Below, piece after piece: positions 7,137 through 16,378 of a stretch of 35,744 nucleotides of DNA. Location: NCBI GenBank assembly GCA_029262775.1, contig JAJCYR010000002.1, positions 1 to 35,744 of the forward strand, written 5' to 3'. Made by a program: the position numbers and the translations under genes. Positions within the stretch are counted from its first letter, which is position 1. Every line of letters begins with the position of its first letter. The notes under the pieces were generated by a model. The model did not search any database. It was given only the letters and a program-made list of their open reading frames with translations, and had not been told where the DNA came from. This DNA is from Bacteroidota bacterium (GTDB lineage: Bacteria > Bacteroidota > Rhodothermia > Rhodothermales > UBA10348).

Positions 7137-9179
7137 CTACCCCTCCCCCAGGAAGGCTACAAACTGTTCTACGTTCATCATTCCGAAGGACCGGCGAATG
7201 AGTGTTTCCCCATCGGACTCAACGATGGCATAGGTCGGTAGCGCTACAATGCCTGTCAGTCTCAGTTGGTACCGGTGAAACTCGTCTCCCAGCTCAGGAC
7301 CATCCGTATACAGCTTCAGGCGCACAAAATTATTTTCCAGTCGCTCGGACACCTCAGCCCGCGGAAACACGTTCGTTTCCATGGCGCGGCAGTTCGTACA
7401 CGTGTACCCCGTAAAGTCCACAAATATAGGGAGACCACGCTCTGACGCCTCCACGACCGCCGCATCAATGTCGTCCACATACCACCCGTCGTCGGCACCA
7501 GCAGGAACCGAGCCTGCGCTCGCACCCAGCATGTTGAACAGCCCAGTATCGCCCGCCTGCCGAGGTGGCAGGTATGCGTCCAGCGCATTGAGAGGCGAAC
7601 CCAGTAAACCTGGCAGCATGTAGAGCGACAGGACGAAAAACGTCGTGGCGGCCATCAACCGGCCAGCCCCGATACTCTCCACCGGTGGCTCATGGGACAG
7701 CCTGAGCTTGCCTATCAGGTACAATCCTGCGAGAAAGAACAGGACCAGTACGATGGCTATGCCCAGAGGGCGGGACAACAAGCCCCAGCCCCAAACCAGA
7801 TCTGCGTTTGAAAAAAACTTGACAGCAGCCGCCAGTTCCACAAATCCCAGCACCACTTTGATCACATTCATCCAGGAACCAGACTTGGGAAGGCGCTGCA
7901 ACGCGTTCGGAAACAGGGCAAACAGAACAAAAGGGGCGGCGAACGTGGCCGAGTACGCTACCATACCTGTCACAGGAAACAGCCATGACCCGCCCGCTGC
8001 AGCCGCGAGCAGCCCCGCCACAAAGGGCGCCGTGCAGGAAAAGGAGACAAGGGTCAGCGTAAGCCCCATGAATACGACACCACCATGACCTCCGGTCGAA
8101 GAGCCCATGGCGTTCACCCGGTTCAACAGTCCGGATGGTACCCGCAGTTCATAGAGTCCAAGGAGTGACAGACCAAAGGCTACCAGAACGAGGGCAATGA
8201 ACAGGTTCACAAATGGATTCGATGCAACGGTCTGTGCGCCTGCTGCCCCGACGACGATGGCCATCACAATACCAATTACCGTGAACGTCGCTATAATCGA
8301 CACCCCGTAGGTGGAAGCGAGTCGTACCGACGCTGCGCGGTCGTCCGCATGCTTGGTGAAATAGGAGACTGTGAGCGGAATCATGGGGAACACGCATGGG
8401 GTCAGAAGCGATGCCAAGCCCGCTCCAACGGCCAGCAACAGGAATCCCGCAAGTCCTTCCATGGGTGCACGGCCACCGCCCCGTGACCTGGATGAATCTC
8501 CATCGGAGGCCACCATCGCATAGGACGCCACCAGGGCTGCCTCAATTTCGTCGGAAGTGGCGCCAAGCTGCTCATCTATCGAGGCAACGGAGATCGGCAC
8601 CGAAACAGAAGCCGTCTCGGGACGGAGGCACACACCGAATTCGTCCGAACAGATCTGGTACCGGACGCGGGCGTCCAGCGTATGTACCTGCCCCGCATCC
8701 ACACCAACGGAGTCAACATCAACGACCGCTGTGAGGACGGCTTCGTCGTGGAACCACGTCAGGGTCATGTCGAAGTTTTCGTCGTGACCCTGCTCAGGCC
8801 GGGCCTGCCCCATAGCCGTGCGGGGCGTGACGCCTTCAGGAAGCGAAGACCAGCCAACCTGCACACCAAATGGGCGAGCCCCGACGGTACGCTCGGGCAT
8901 TTCCGAGTCGAGGGCGTACATTTTCCAATCCCCCTCCCCCTCTATGAGCGCCGTGAAGCGGACAATGGTGGCACTACCTGGCGATACACGCTCAGGTGAG
9001 ACATCCACGGTCCACGTAACGTAATCGCTCGGTAACCCGATGTCCGGACCGGTATTCAGTCCGAAATCCTGGCCCTGGGCGGCCGGTATCTGCAGGAGTG
9101 CCACAAGCGCGCCTGCGAGTACGAACACACGTCCCAACAGGTTGAGAGGGGCGGCGACAGAGATACGGCTGGAATTCAC
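7137..9179 (-). CDS. dsbD: Thiol:disulfide interchange protein DsbD
   Basis: A 680-residue three-part DsbD. It moves electrons from cytoplasmic thioredoxin across the inner membrane to periplasmic thiol proteins. A signal peptide covers about 1-36. The periplasmic alpha domain has the cysteine pair C177/C184 (CSDEFGVC). The membrane domain has C262 in TPCVFP and C382 in SCTAPF, in about eight hydrophobic segments. The C-terminal thioredoxin-like domain has CTNC (C594/C597). All redox cysteines are present. It follows rplI by about 100 bp on the same strand with no obvious terminator between them, so partial read-through from the ribosomal operon is possible. Confidence 0.93.
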   Translation of the reverse strand: MNSSRISVAAPLNLLGRVFVLAGALVALLQIPAAQGQDFGLNTGPDIGLPSDYVTWTVDVSPERVSPGSATIVRFTALIEGEGDWKMYALDSEMPERTVGARPFGVQVGWSSLPEGVTPRTAMGQARPEQGHDENFDMTLTWFHDEAVLTAVVDVDSVGVDAGQVHTLDARVRYQICSDEFGVCLRPETASVSVPISVASIDEQLGATSDEIEAALVASYAMVASDGDSSRSRGGGRAPMEGLAGFLLLAVGAGLASLLTPCVFPMIPLTVSYFTKHADDRAASVRLASTYGVSIIATFTVIGIVMAIVVGAAGAQTVASNPFVNLFIALVLVAFGLSLLGLYELRVPSGLLNRVNAMGSSTGGHGGVVFMGLTLTLVSFSCTAPFVAGLLAAAAGGSWLFPVTGMVAYSATFAAPFVLFALFPNALQRLPKSGSWMNVIKVVLGFVELAAAVKFFSNADLVWGWGLLSRPLGIAIVLVLFFLAGLYLIGKLRLSHEPPVESIGAGRLMAATTFFVLSLYMLPGLLGSPLNALDAYLPPRQAGDTGLFNMLGASAGSVPAGADDGWYVDDIDAAVVEASERGLPIFVDFTGYTCTNCRAMETNVFPRAEVSERLENNFVRLKLYTDGPELGDEFHRYQLRLTGIVALPTYAIVESDGETLIRRSFGMMNVEQFVAFLGEG

Positions 9180-9280
9180 GACAGTGGAATACGGTTCAGT
9201 TACAACAGGAACGTCCGCACGCTCTCCTGGTTCGGGAGCGGCCTACGTCTGTAAGCCTCACCGGACCTGCCGTTACACTG

Positions 9281-9736
9281 TCACGACGTCGCGACTTCGG
9301 GCTCTACGCGCACCTTGATGGTGGCATCCACTTCCGGATGCAGTTTGACGGAAGCCGTATACACGCCGAGCATCTTGATATCGTCTTCGATCTCGATTTT
9401 ACGGCGATCCACGGTGACACCCTGGGCTGCCAGCCCGTCCGCAATGTTGTTGGTCGTGATGCTGCCGAAAATGCGGCTTTCTTCGCCCACTTTCGCAAAA
9501 ACGACTACTTCCATGCTGGCCAGTTCCTTGGCCAGGTTCTGGGCGTCTTCCTTCTTTTTGCCGAGCTTGCGCGACTGCTGACGACGCTCCTCCTCGAAGG
9601 CCCGGATGACCGACGCGGTCGCCTGGCGCGCCAGACCACGGGGAATGAGGAAATTACGGCCGAAGCCGGGCTTGACCGTGACGATCTGGCCCTGTTCGCC
9701 CAGCTTGTCGACGTCTTCTATGAGTAATACTTGCAT
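9281..9736 (-). CDS. rplI: 50S ribosomal protein L9
   Basis: 151 residues, beginning MQVLLIEDVDKLGEQG with the typical N-terminal RNA-binding domain and the signature KPGFGRNFLIPRGLA. A long charged connecting helix (EEERRQQSRKLGKKKED) leads to the C-terminal domain. Length is normal. The ATG at 9736 gives the canonical N-terminus; the open frame extends further upstream over the end of rpsR and is discounted. It is the third gene of rpsF-rpsR-rplI, 13 bp after rpsR. Confidence 0.96.
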   Translation of the reverse strand: MQVLLIEDVDKLGEQGQIVTVKPGFGRNFLIPRGLARQATASVIRAFEEERRQQSRKLGKKKEDAQNLAKELASMEVVVFAKVGEESRIFGSITTNNIADGLAAQGVTVDRRKIEIEDDIKMLGVYTASVKLHPEVDATIKVRVEPEVATS

Positions 9737-9749
9737 GACCTTGGAAATT

Positions 9750-9980
9750 CTACTTGAGCGAGTCAGCGACGAACGGAATGAGTGCCATGTGCCTGGCCCG
9801 TTTGACGGAGCGTGTGAGTTGGCGCTGGAATTTGGCCGAAACACCGGAAATGCGGCGGGGAAGGATCTTGCCCTGCTCGTTCAGGAACTGCTTCAGCATG
9901 TCGACTTCCTTGTAGTCAACGTATTCCGGCTCGGTAAATTTCGTCTCTGGAGACATGGTGGGAAGAGCGTCTTTCTTCAT
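9750..9980 (-). CDS. rpsR: 30S ribosomal protein S18
   Basis: 76 residues with the S18 core: [19 protein letters not shown], the basic [10 protein letters not shown] segment and the C-terminal [12 protein letters not shown]18 pairs with S6 on the platform of the small subunit. Its ATG at 9980 follows the rpsF stop by one base (TAATATG), so it is translationally coupled. An internal ATG at residue 9 is a possible alternative start. It contains no cysteines, so it would be a zinc-free form. Confidence 0.95.
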   Translation of the reverse strand: MKKDALPTMSPETKFTEPEYVDYKEVDMLKQFLNEQGKILPRRISGVSAKFQRQLTRSVKRARHMALIPFVADSLK

Positions 9981-9981
9981 A

Positions 9982-10344
9982 TTACTCGGTGACCGCGGTT
10001 TTTTCCTGTGCTTTTCTACCTTGACCTGCTTCGAAATGACGAATCATCTTGGCATCGAGCCGGAGTGTCATGTAGCGGAGAATGTTGTCGTCGATTTCAA
10101 GTGCTCGTTCCATTCGCGGAATGAGCGCCCCGATGGAGCGGAAGTGCATGTTGACATAGTAGCCATTGCGCTTCTTCTCGATGGGATAGGCCAATCGGCG
10201 GCTCCCCCATTCGTCTACTTCGAGGATTTCTCCGCCTGCATCGGAAACGTATTCCGTTATGCGCGCGACAAGTTCTTTGACCTGCTCATCGCTGATCACC
10301 GAATTGACGATGTACGTCAACTCGTACGTATTTCTCGTAGCCAT
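9982..10344 (-). CDS. rpsF: 30S ribosomal protein S6
   Basis: 120 residues with the S6 ferredoxin-like fold: [10 protein letters not shown] at the start, [13 protein letters not shown] and GYYVNMHF in the middle, and [10 protein letters not shown] near the end. The start at 10344 (MATRNTYEL) matches family N-termini; the open frame extends 15 codons further into the leader. A promoter and a hairpin leader precede it. Confidence 0.95.
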   Translation of the reverse strand: MATRNTYELTYIVNSVISDEQVKELVARITEYVSDAGGEILEVDEWGSRRLAYPIEKKRNGYYVNMHFRSIGALIPRMERALEIDDNILRYMTLRLDAKMIRHFEAGQGRKAQEKTAVTE

Positions 10345-10368
10345 GGAATCCCTTTGGATTTTTGGATG

Positions 10369-10403
10369 ACAGCCCGTTGCCGGAGGCAACGAGCAGGGAC
10401 TGT
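10369..10403 (-). promoter_or_regulatory. Hairpin in the rpsF leader, candidate S6:S18 autoregulatory element
   Basis: The minus-strand leader of rpsF folds into an inner stem CGTTGCC/GGCAACG with a 3-nt loop and an outer stem ACAG/CTGT plus CC/GG, with an asymmetric bulge between. S6:S18 complexes are known to repress rpsF operons by binding a bulged leader hairpin containing CCG. A CCG occurs here at the apex, but I cannot confirm the consensus, so this is a candidate only. Confidence 0.35.
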
Positions 10404-10416
10404 TGTACAGAACAGC

Positions 10417-10445
10417 AATATACGTCTTTTCCCGGAAGCCGTCAC
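10417..10445 (-). promoter_or_regulatory. Candidate promoter of rpsF-rpsR-rplI
   Basis: Minus-strand GTGACG (10440-10445), a 17-bp spacer and TATATT (10417-10422). The start would fall about 65-70 bp upstream of the rpsF ATG, placing the leader hairpin in the mRNA. The -35 box is weak but the spacing equals that of the ncRNA promoter. Confidence 0.45.
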
Positions 10446-10503
10446 GCCTTTACCCAATATCCACAGCATGACCACCGATCGCCGCAGCCGGCCCGTGTCC
10501 GGG

Positions 10504-11580
10504 TCAGAGCGCCGCCAGCCGATCTGCATTCTCGGCCGTGCGCAGCGAGCGGATAATGGGGTCCAGGTCGCCTCCAATCACTTTTTCCAGGGCGTGGTTC
10601 TTGTCATCCCCTTCCAGGCGATGATCCGTGACCCGGCCCTGCGGCCAGTTGTACGTACGAATCTTGGCTGAGCGATCACCGGTGCTGACCATGGACTTAC
10701 GCTGCTCAGACCGCGCGGCGTGCCGCTCCTCGAGCTCACGTTCGTAGAGGCGCGAGCGCAGGACGCGCATCGCCTTGTCCTTGTTCTTCAGCTGACTTTT
10801 CTCGTCCTGGCACGTGACCACGAGCCCGGTCGGAATGTGCGTCAACCTTACGGCGGAATCGGTTGTGTTTACGCTCTGGCCACCCGGACCACTCGACCGG
10901 AATACATCCACCTTGATGTCATTCGGGTGTAACACGACATCCACCTCCTCTGCCTCCGGAAGCACGGCAACCGTGGCCGCTGACGTGTGGATGCGCCCCT
11001 GGGACTCGGTCGCCGGTACGCGCTGAACGCGATGTACCCCACTCTCGTACTTCATGGTCCCGAAGGCGTCGTTCCCGCTGATGGAAAAAATGATCTCCTT
11101 GAAGCCCCCCTTCGTACCCTCGGATAATTCGATCAATTCGACCTTCCAATTCCTGGATTCGGCATAGCGTGTGTACAGGCGGTACAGATCCCCGGCAAAC
11201 AGGGCCGCTTCATCTCCACCCGTTCCCGCCCGTATCTCAACGATAGCATCCTTGGTGTCTTCGGGGTCCTTGGGAATGAGCAGGAACCGGAGTTCGCTTT
11301 CCACTTCCGGCAACCGTTCCTCCAACTCCTTGAGCTCCGCCCGCGCCATCTCTCCGAGTTCCGTGTCCTGTTCGCTGTGAACCATGTTCTTGAGATCCGC
11401 AGCCTCGGCCACCAGTTGCTCGTACAGGTCGGCGTGCTCAACCACCTCCTTCAGCGACGTATGCTCCCGGCCCAACTCCCTCATCCGGGCCGGATTCGTG
11501 GCCACCCCAGGATCTGCCATGAGCGCCATGATTTCCATGTGGCGGCGTCGAATACCATCGAGCACATCGGGTTTGATCAT
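10504..11580 (-). CDS. prfA: Peptide chain release factor 1
   Basis: 358 residues. The stop-codon-reading tripeptide PAT is at 189-191 (VPATESQGRIHTS), identifying RF1 (UAA/UAG) rather than RF2, which has SPF. The catalytic GGQ is at 233-235 (GPGGQSVNTT). The domain order and length are typical of RF1. It is transcribed toward rpsF with 159 bp between them; rpsF appears to have its own promoter. It is divergent from the hypothetical gene at 11730. Confidence 0.97.
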   Translation of the reverse strand: MIKPDVLDGIRRRHMEIMALMADPGVATNPARMRELGREHTSLKEVVEHADLYEQLVAEAADLKNMVHSEQDTELGEMARAELKELEERLPEVESELRFLLIPKDPEDTKDAIVEIRAGTGGDEAALFAGDLYRLYTRYAESRNWKVELIELSEGTKGGFKEIIFSISGNDAFGTMKYESGVHRVQRVPATESQGRIHTSAATVAVLPEAEEVDVVLHPNDIKVDVFRSSGPGGQSVNTTDSAVRLTHIPTGLVVTCQDEKSQLKNKDKAMRVLRSRLYERELEERHAARSEQRKSMVSTGDRSAKIRTYNWPQGRVTDHRLEGDDKNHALEKVIGGDLDPIIRSLRTAENADRLAAL

Positions 11581-11729
11581 CTGGAGTCAGGACTGAAACT
11601 TATTCGCATTATGAGACTCACGTCCGTACGGCGTGCGCTGAGCGGCGGCCAATATACCGCATGGGGGTGATTGCTGACGATTGGCACGCTTTGTGCGAAG
11701 GGGGTTTGAGTACTCATCATGCCTCAGAC

Positions 11730-12116
11730 ATGCTCGCATCACCCTATCACCAGATTACCGCGTCGAATGCCATACGCGGCATCCTGATCTGGATACTGAC
11801 GGCCTGTACCGTTTTCTATGTAATCAACGGACTCGCCACACGTCCGCTTCCCATACCCGTCGAAAAATTCAGGCAGGAGGGGATGAACGATGAGCACGTG
11901 CTATCCATTGCCCTGCAACGCGCCATCGACAAACGCTCGAACAGTTGGTGGATCAACGATCACGACGTTTACCTCGTTTTCGATTCCACCCGCGACTACC
12001 GCATCAGCAAAGCGATGTACGCCGCGTACGATATCCGCATGTCGGAAGACGCTTACAGCGAGAAAATTGCCATCCTTCCATCGGACCGCAATCGCATGGC
12101 CGGCATGCGTCCGTAG
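11730..12116 (+). CDS. Hypothetical protein with one membrane helix
   Basis: About 128 residues from the ATG at 11730 (MLASPYHQ); the frame is open to 11661 as an alternative start. One hydrophobic helix at about residues 16-37 (IRGILIWILTACTVFYVI) is followed by a hydrophilic tail with WWINDHDVYLVFDSTRDYR. I do not recognise the family. Its stop lies inside a short tandem repeat. It converges on glmS and stands alone on this strand. Confidence 0.5.
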   Translation: MLASPYHQITASNAIRGILIWILTACTVFYVINGLATRPLPIPVEKFRQEGMNDEHVLSIALQRAIDKRSNSWWINDHDVYLVFDSTRDYRISKAMYAAYDIRMSEDAYSEKIAILPSDRNRMAGMRP

Positions 12117-12152
12117 CCTGAATGCGTCCGTAGCCTGAACGCGTCCGTAGCG
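12107..12152 (+). repeat. 17-bp tandem repeat, 2.7 copies
   Basis: The unit GCGTCCGTAGCCTGAAT occurs at 12107-12123, again with one change at 12124-12140, and in part at 12141-12152. Each unit contains TAG, and the first provides the stop codon of the upstream hypothetical gene. It looks like a slippage or duplication product in the gap before the 3' end of glmS. Confidence 0.8.
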
Positions 12153-12168
12153 AGGCGGCAGTCCCGCG

Positions 12169-13995
12169 CTACTCGACCGTCACACTCTTGGCCAGGTTGC
12201 GGGGCTGGTCCACGTCACAGCCCCTGAGTACGGCGATGTGGTAGGACAGGAGCTGCATCGGAATCACCGTCATGAGCGGACTCAGGAACTCGAGCGTCTT
12301 GGGTACGCAGATCACGTGTTCGCACAATTCGTCCAGTTCCCTGTTGTCGTCATCCGTGATGACAATCACGTTTCCTTTACGCGCCACCACTTCTTCGATA
12401 TTGGAGACCACCTTCCAATAGGTGCTGTTGTCGCGAAGAGCGATGAAAACGACCGGCATAAACTGGTCAATGAGCGCAATCGGGCCGTGCTTCATCTCGG
12501 CCGCCGGATACCCCTCGGCATGGATGTAGGAGATTTCCTTGAGCTTCAACGCACCTTCGAGCGCAACCGGAAAATTGAATCCGCGCCCGAGATACAGGAA
12601 GTTCGACGCCAGGCGGTTCAGCTTGGCGATATCCCGGATCTGTTTTTCCGTACGCAGCGCCTTTGAAATTTTCTGCGGAATGGCATGCAGTTCCAACAGA
12701 TACTCGGCGAACGTTTCGGGCGAGAGCGTCCGGTCCTTGCCCAGCGCCAGGGCCAGCATGGTGAGCACGGTCACTTGGGCAGTGAACGCCTTCGTCGACG
12801 CCACGCCAATTTCCGGGCCCGCGTGCAGGTATACGCCCGCATCGGTTTCCCGGGCTATGGTCGATCCGACGGTGTTCACAATTCCATAGACGGGAACGCC
12901 CTTCGACTGGGCTTCGCGCACCGCGGCAAGCGTATCGGCCGTCTCGCCCGACTGGGAAATGACAATCACGCAGTCATCCGGATGCAGAATCGGGTCGCGA
13001 TAGCGGAACTCCGAGGCGTATTCGACCTCGACCGGAATGCGCGCAAGGCCCTCAATCAGGTATTCGCCCACCATGGCGGCATGCCAGGACGTGCCACATG
13101 CCGCTATCACAATCCGCCGGGCATTCCGGATCCGATCCATGGAATCTGCAAGGCCGCCCAGCACGATATCGGTTCCCACGCGTCCCCGCATGCAGTCCTC
13201 GATCGAGACCGGCTGCTCAAAGATCTCCTTCAGCATGAAATGGGGATATCCCCCCTTTTCAATCTGCTCCAGGTCCCACTCCAGTTCGTGGATTTCCTTG
13301 GATGTGACCTCGTTATCGATGCTGCGCACTTCGAATCCACCTCGGCGGATGACAGCCATTTCCCCATCGTTCAGGTAGACCACCTTGCGCGTGTGCTCTA
13401 CGATCGGGGCCGCATCAGAGCCCAGGAAATATTCCCCGTCTCCCACGCCCACTACGAGTGGACTGCCATTGCGCGCTGCTATCAGCAGGTCCGAGTCGTT
13501 CGCCGAGACGAGCGCCACACCGTACGTACCGTCGACCTGGGTAAGAGCCTGACGCAGCGATTCCTCCAGCCCGCTCCCGGTAAGCTCCATGACGTCTTCC
13601 ACGAGACGCACGAGCACCTCGGTGTCGGTCTGGCTGTAAAATGCGTATCCCTTTCCGGAGAGCCGGGTCCTGATGGCCGCATAATTCTCGATGATCCCGT
13701 TGTGCACGAGTGCGAACGATCCATCCGAGCTCAGGTGCGGATGAGCATTTTCATCGCTCGGGAAGCCATGGGTGGCCCAACGCGTGTGGCCAATTCCAGC
13801 GTGCCCCGGAAGCCCGGCGCCTACCGATTGCTCCAGCGCTGCCACCTTTCCCAGCTTCTTCCGGACGTGCAGTCCGTCGCCATCCACCACGGCCACGCCC
13901 GCCGAGTCATATCCGCGGTATTCCAGCCGTTTGAGGCCCGTCACAATGACATCGGCCGCATTTCGGTGTCCGAGATAACCTACAATTCCACACAT
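12169..13995 (-). CDS. glmS: Glutamine--fructose-6-phosphate aminotransferase (isomerising)
   Basis: 608 residues. The N-terminal glutaminase begins MCGIVGYLG, with the cysteine after Met1 as nucleophile, and includes LKRLEYRGYDSAG. Two SIS sugar-isomerase domains follow (CGTSWHAA, VISQSGETADTLAA, STKAFTAQ), and the C-terminus ends DQPRNLAKSVTVE as in the family. It makes glucosamine-6-phosphate for peptidoglycan and lipid A. The start is at 13995 so that the catalytic cysteine becomes N-terminal; the upstream open frame is discounted. No glmS ribozyme is evident upstream. It is the last gene of the lptC-to-glmS string, 58 bp after aroF. Confidence 0.97.
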   Translation of the reverse strand: MCGIVGYLGHRNAADVIVTGLKRLEYRGYDSAGVAVVDGDGLHVRKKLGKVAALEQSVGAGLPGHAGIGHTRWATHGFPSDENAHPHLSSDGSFALVHNGIIENYAAIRTRLSGKGYAFYSQTDTEVLVRLVEDVMELTGSGLEESLRQALTQVDGTYGVALVSANDSDLLIAARNGSPLVVGVGDGEYFLGSDAAPIVEHTRKVVYLNDGEMAVIRRGGFEVRSIDNEVTSKEIHELEWDLEQIEKGGYPHFMLKEIFEQPVSIEDCMRGRVGTDIVLGGLADSMDRIRNARRIVIAACGTSWHAAMVGEYLIEGLARIPVEVEYASEFRYRDPILHPDDCVIVISQSGETADTLAAVREAQSKGVPVYGIVNTVGSTIARETDAGVYLHAGPEIGVASTKAFTAQVTVLTMLALALGKDRTLSPETFAEYLLELHAIPQKISKALRTEKQIRDIAKLNRLASNFLYLGRGFNFPVALEGALKLKEISYIHAEGYPAAEMKHGPIALIDQFMPVVFIALRDNSTYWKVVSNIEEVVARKGNVIVITDDDNRELDELCEHVICVPKTLEFLSPLMTVIPMQLLSYHIAVLRGCDVDQPRNLAKSVTVE

Positions 13996-14053
13996 GGTAT
14001 CAGAAGTTGCTGCGTAAGGAGAATAAAGTGCCTGAATGTACAACCGGGTCGTC

Positions 14054-15091
14054 TCACATGGGATTAGCCGGGAAATGTTCGGCAGACCGCCCAACAACGC
14101 GCGCTACCTCCCGGACCCGATCCATGAGGTCCATGAATTGATCCGGAAACAGGGATTGTGGCCCGTCGGACAGCGCCTGGTCCGGGTTGGGGTGGACTTC
14201 TATCATCAGGCCATCGGCTCCGGCCGCCACAGCCGCCAAGGCCATGGGCGCCACTTTACTGCGAATTCCGGTTGCATGACTCGGATCTACAATGATCGGC
14301 AAATGGCTTCGGGACTTGACCACAGGAACGGCCGAAAGATCGAGCGTATTCCGCGTGGAGGGCTCAAACGTACGAATGCCCCGCTCACAGAGGATGACGT
14401 CAGGGTTATCGGCGGACAAAATATATTCTGCGCTCATGAGCCACTCCTCGATTGTCGCGGAGAGGCCTCGCTTCAAAAGCACGGCCCGCTTCGACTGCCC
14501 CACGGCTCGCAGGAGCGGGTAGTTCTGCATGTTGCGGGCTCCAATCTGAAGGATGTCGGCATACCGCGCTACCAAATCAACCTGACCGCTCTCCATGACC
14601 TCCGTCACGACGCGCAGTCCATGGGCGTCGGCCGCCTCTCGCATCCAGACGAGACCCGGCTCTCCGTGGCCCTGAAATGAATAGGGCGACGAGCGCGGTT
14701 TGAAGGCGCCTCCGCGCAGAATTCGGGCGCCGGCTGCCGCCACGTGACGGGCACTCTCGTAGATCTGCTCCGCACTTTCAACACTGCACGGCCCGGCCAT
14801 TACCACCAGCTCCGTACCGCCCACCCGCACTCCGTCCAGGTCCACTATGGTCGCCGTATCTCTCCACGCGCGCGAGGCGAATTTGTACGGGGCCGTGACC
14901 CGATGCACTTCGGCTACACCGTCAATAAGCAGGATGTGGCGGTGATCGAATTCCGGTTTCACACCAATGGCGCCAAGCACAGTCTGGCGACTTCCCGACG
15001 ATCGATGCACATCGAAACCGAACGCATTCAGTTTTTCAATGACCTGTTCAATACGGGCTTCTACCGCGCCCACTTCCATTACCACGACCAT
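14054..15091 (-). CDS. aroF: 3-deoxy-7-phosphoheptulonate (DAHP) synthase
   Basis: 345 residues resembling the Thermotoga-type I-beta DAHP synthase. An N-terminal ferredoxin-like regulatory domain (about 1-75) precedes the TIM barrel, which has [53 protein letters not shown] and [13 protein letters not shown]. It condenses PEP and erythrose-4-phosphate, the first shikimate-pathway step. The N-terminal domain in this subfamily mediates feedback inhibition by tyrosine or phenylalanine. The ATG at 15091 lies 3 bp after the tyrS stop. Confidence 0.95.
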   Translation of the reverse strand: MVVVMEVGAVEARIEQVIEKLNAFGFDVHRSSGSRQTVLGAIGVKPEFDHRHILLIDGVAEVHRVTAPYKFASRAWRDTATIVDLDGVRVGGTELVVMAGPCSVESAEQIYESARHVAAAGARILRGGAFKPRSSPYSFQGHGEPGLVWMREAADAHGLRVVTEVMESGQVDLVARYADILQIGARNMQNYPLLRAVGQSKRAVLLKRGLSATIEEWLMSAEYILSADNPDVILCERGIRTFEPSTRNTLDLSAVPVVKSRSHLPIIVDPSHATGIRSKVAPMALAAVAAGADGLMIEVHPNPDQALSDGPQSLFPDQFMDLMDRVREVARVVGRSAEHFPANPM

Positions 15092-15094
15092 GGG

Positions 15095-16375
15095 TCATGC
15101 CTCGATTTGTACCAGATGATAGCTTTTCTTTCCCTTTCTGAGAACGAGTAATTCTCCCTCAATCAGGTGCGATGCGGTGATAGCTGCCTGCTCATCGCCC
15201 ATGCGCTCGTTGTTCACAAACAACCCACCCGCGCGCACCAGGCGGCGCGCTTCACCGCGCGATGTCGTGAGCCCCGTCAACGCGCACAGTTCAAGAACGC
15301 CCACCCCTTTCCCCGAAAACACGTCGCGGGAAAGAGAGGTAGACGGCACGTCGTCGAAAATGTCCCGCAGATCCTTGACGCCGATCTGGTCAAGCACACC
15401 TCCGAATAACACCGAGGCGGCTTCTTCCGCCCGATTCCGTTCGGTTTCACCGTGTACGAGTGCCGTCACTTCGCGTGCCAATTCCCGGTGCGCCACGCGC
15501 TTTCCCGGATGCGTTTCATGTGCCTGGGCCAGTTCGGCAATGGCCTCACCCGACAGCCAGGTGAAATACTTGAGGTAGGGCACCACGTCCCGGTCGTCGG
15601 TATTCAGCCAGAACTGGTAGAACCGGTACGGACTCGTTCGCTCCGGGTCCAGCCATATCGTTCCAGACTCCGTTTTACCAAACTTGGCGCCTGACGCATT
15701 CGTAACGAGGGGTAACACCAGGCCGTGGACCTTGCGGCCACTGGCCTTGCGGACCAGATCAATACCCGCCATGATGTTACCCCACTGATCCGATCCGCCC
15801 ATCTGTATGTCACAATCATACAACCGGTTCAACTCCAGGAAATCGTAGGCCTGGAGCATCATGTAGGTAAACTCCGTGTACGAAATCCCCTCTTCCGACT
15901 GCACGCGGCGCTTCACGGACTCCTTGGCCAGCATGTAGTTGACCGTGAAGTGCTTCCCCACATCGCGCAGGAAATCCACGAGTCCCATCGTGCCGAGCCA
16001 GTCCAGGTTGTTTACCATCAGAGCGCGGTTTGAGACGTCCCCGAAATCCAGGAACGGCTCCAACTGACGCTGAATGCCCTGCAGATTCTCTTCCACCGCT
16101 TCCGTGGTCAGCATCTGGCGCTCCGCGGTCTTGCCACTCGGATCCCCGATCAGACCCGTTCCGCCGCCAACAAGCGCAACCGGACGGTGCCCGAATCGCT
16201 GCATGCGGGCCAGACCCATGATGGGCAGGAGCGAGCCCACGTGCAGGCTCGATGCGGTCGGGTCAAACCCGATATACGCTGTGCGCGAGCCCGATGCCGT
16301 CCACGCTTCAAACTCAGGGGTGGAATCGTAGACCAGACCGCGCCACGACAGCTCTTCAAAAATCGTCTTCGGCAT
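15095..16375 (-). CDS. tyrS: Tyrosine--tRNA ligase
   Basis: 426 residues. The class I HIGH-like motif is HVGS (45-48), followed by GGGTGLIGDPSGKTAER. The tyrosine-binding region includes QAYDFLELN and the KMSKS equivalent is KFGKT. A C-terminal S4-like RNA-binding domain contains SRGEARRLVRAGGLFVNN. The length and architecture are those of the E. coli/Bacillus type. It starts 3 bp after lptB and ends 3 bp before aroF, so it is embedded in a tight operon. Confidence 0.97.
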   Translation of the reverse strand: MPKTIFEELSWRGLVYDSTPEFEAWTASGSRTAYIGFDPTASSLHVGSLLPIMGLARMQRFGHRPVALVGGGTGLIGDPSGKTAERQMLTTEAVEENLQGIQRQLEPFLDFGDVSNRALMVNNLDWLGTMGLVDFLRDVGKHFTVNYMLAKESVKRRVQSEEGISYTEFTYMMLQAYDFLELNRLYDCDIQMGGSDQWGNIMAGIDLVRKASGRKVHGLVLPLVTNASGAKFGKTESGTIWLDPERTSPYRFYQFWLNTDDRDVVPYLKYFTWLSGEAIAELAQAHETHPGKRVAHRELAREVTALVHGETERNRAEEAASVLFGGVLDQIGVKDLRDIFDDVPSTSLSRDVFSGKGVGVLELCALTGLTTSRGEARRLVRAGGLFVNNERMGDEQAAITASHLIEGELLVLRKGKKSYHLVQIEA

Positions 16376-16378
16376 GAA

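Noticed and set aside
13996-14053. glmS ribozyme
   Set aside because: Only 58 bp separate aroF and glmS, too short for the ribozyme, and no core motif is seen.
12685-14067. 460-codon plus-strand open frame over glmS
   Set aside because: Antisense shadow of glmS.
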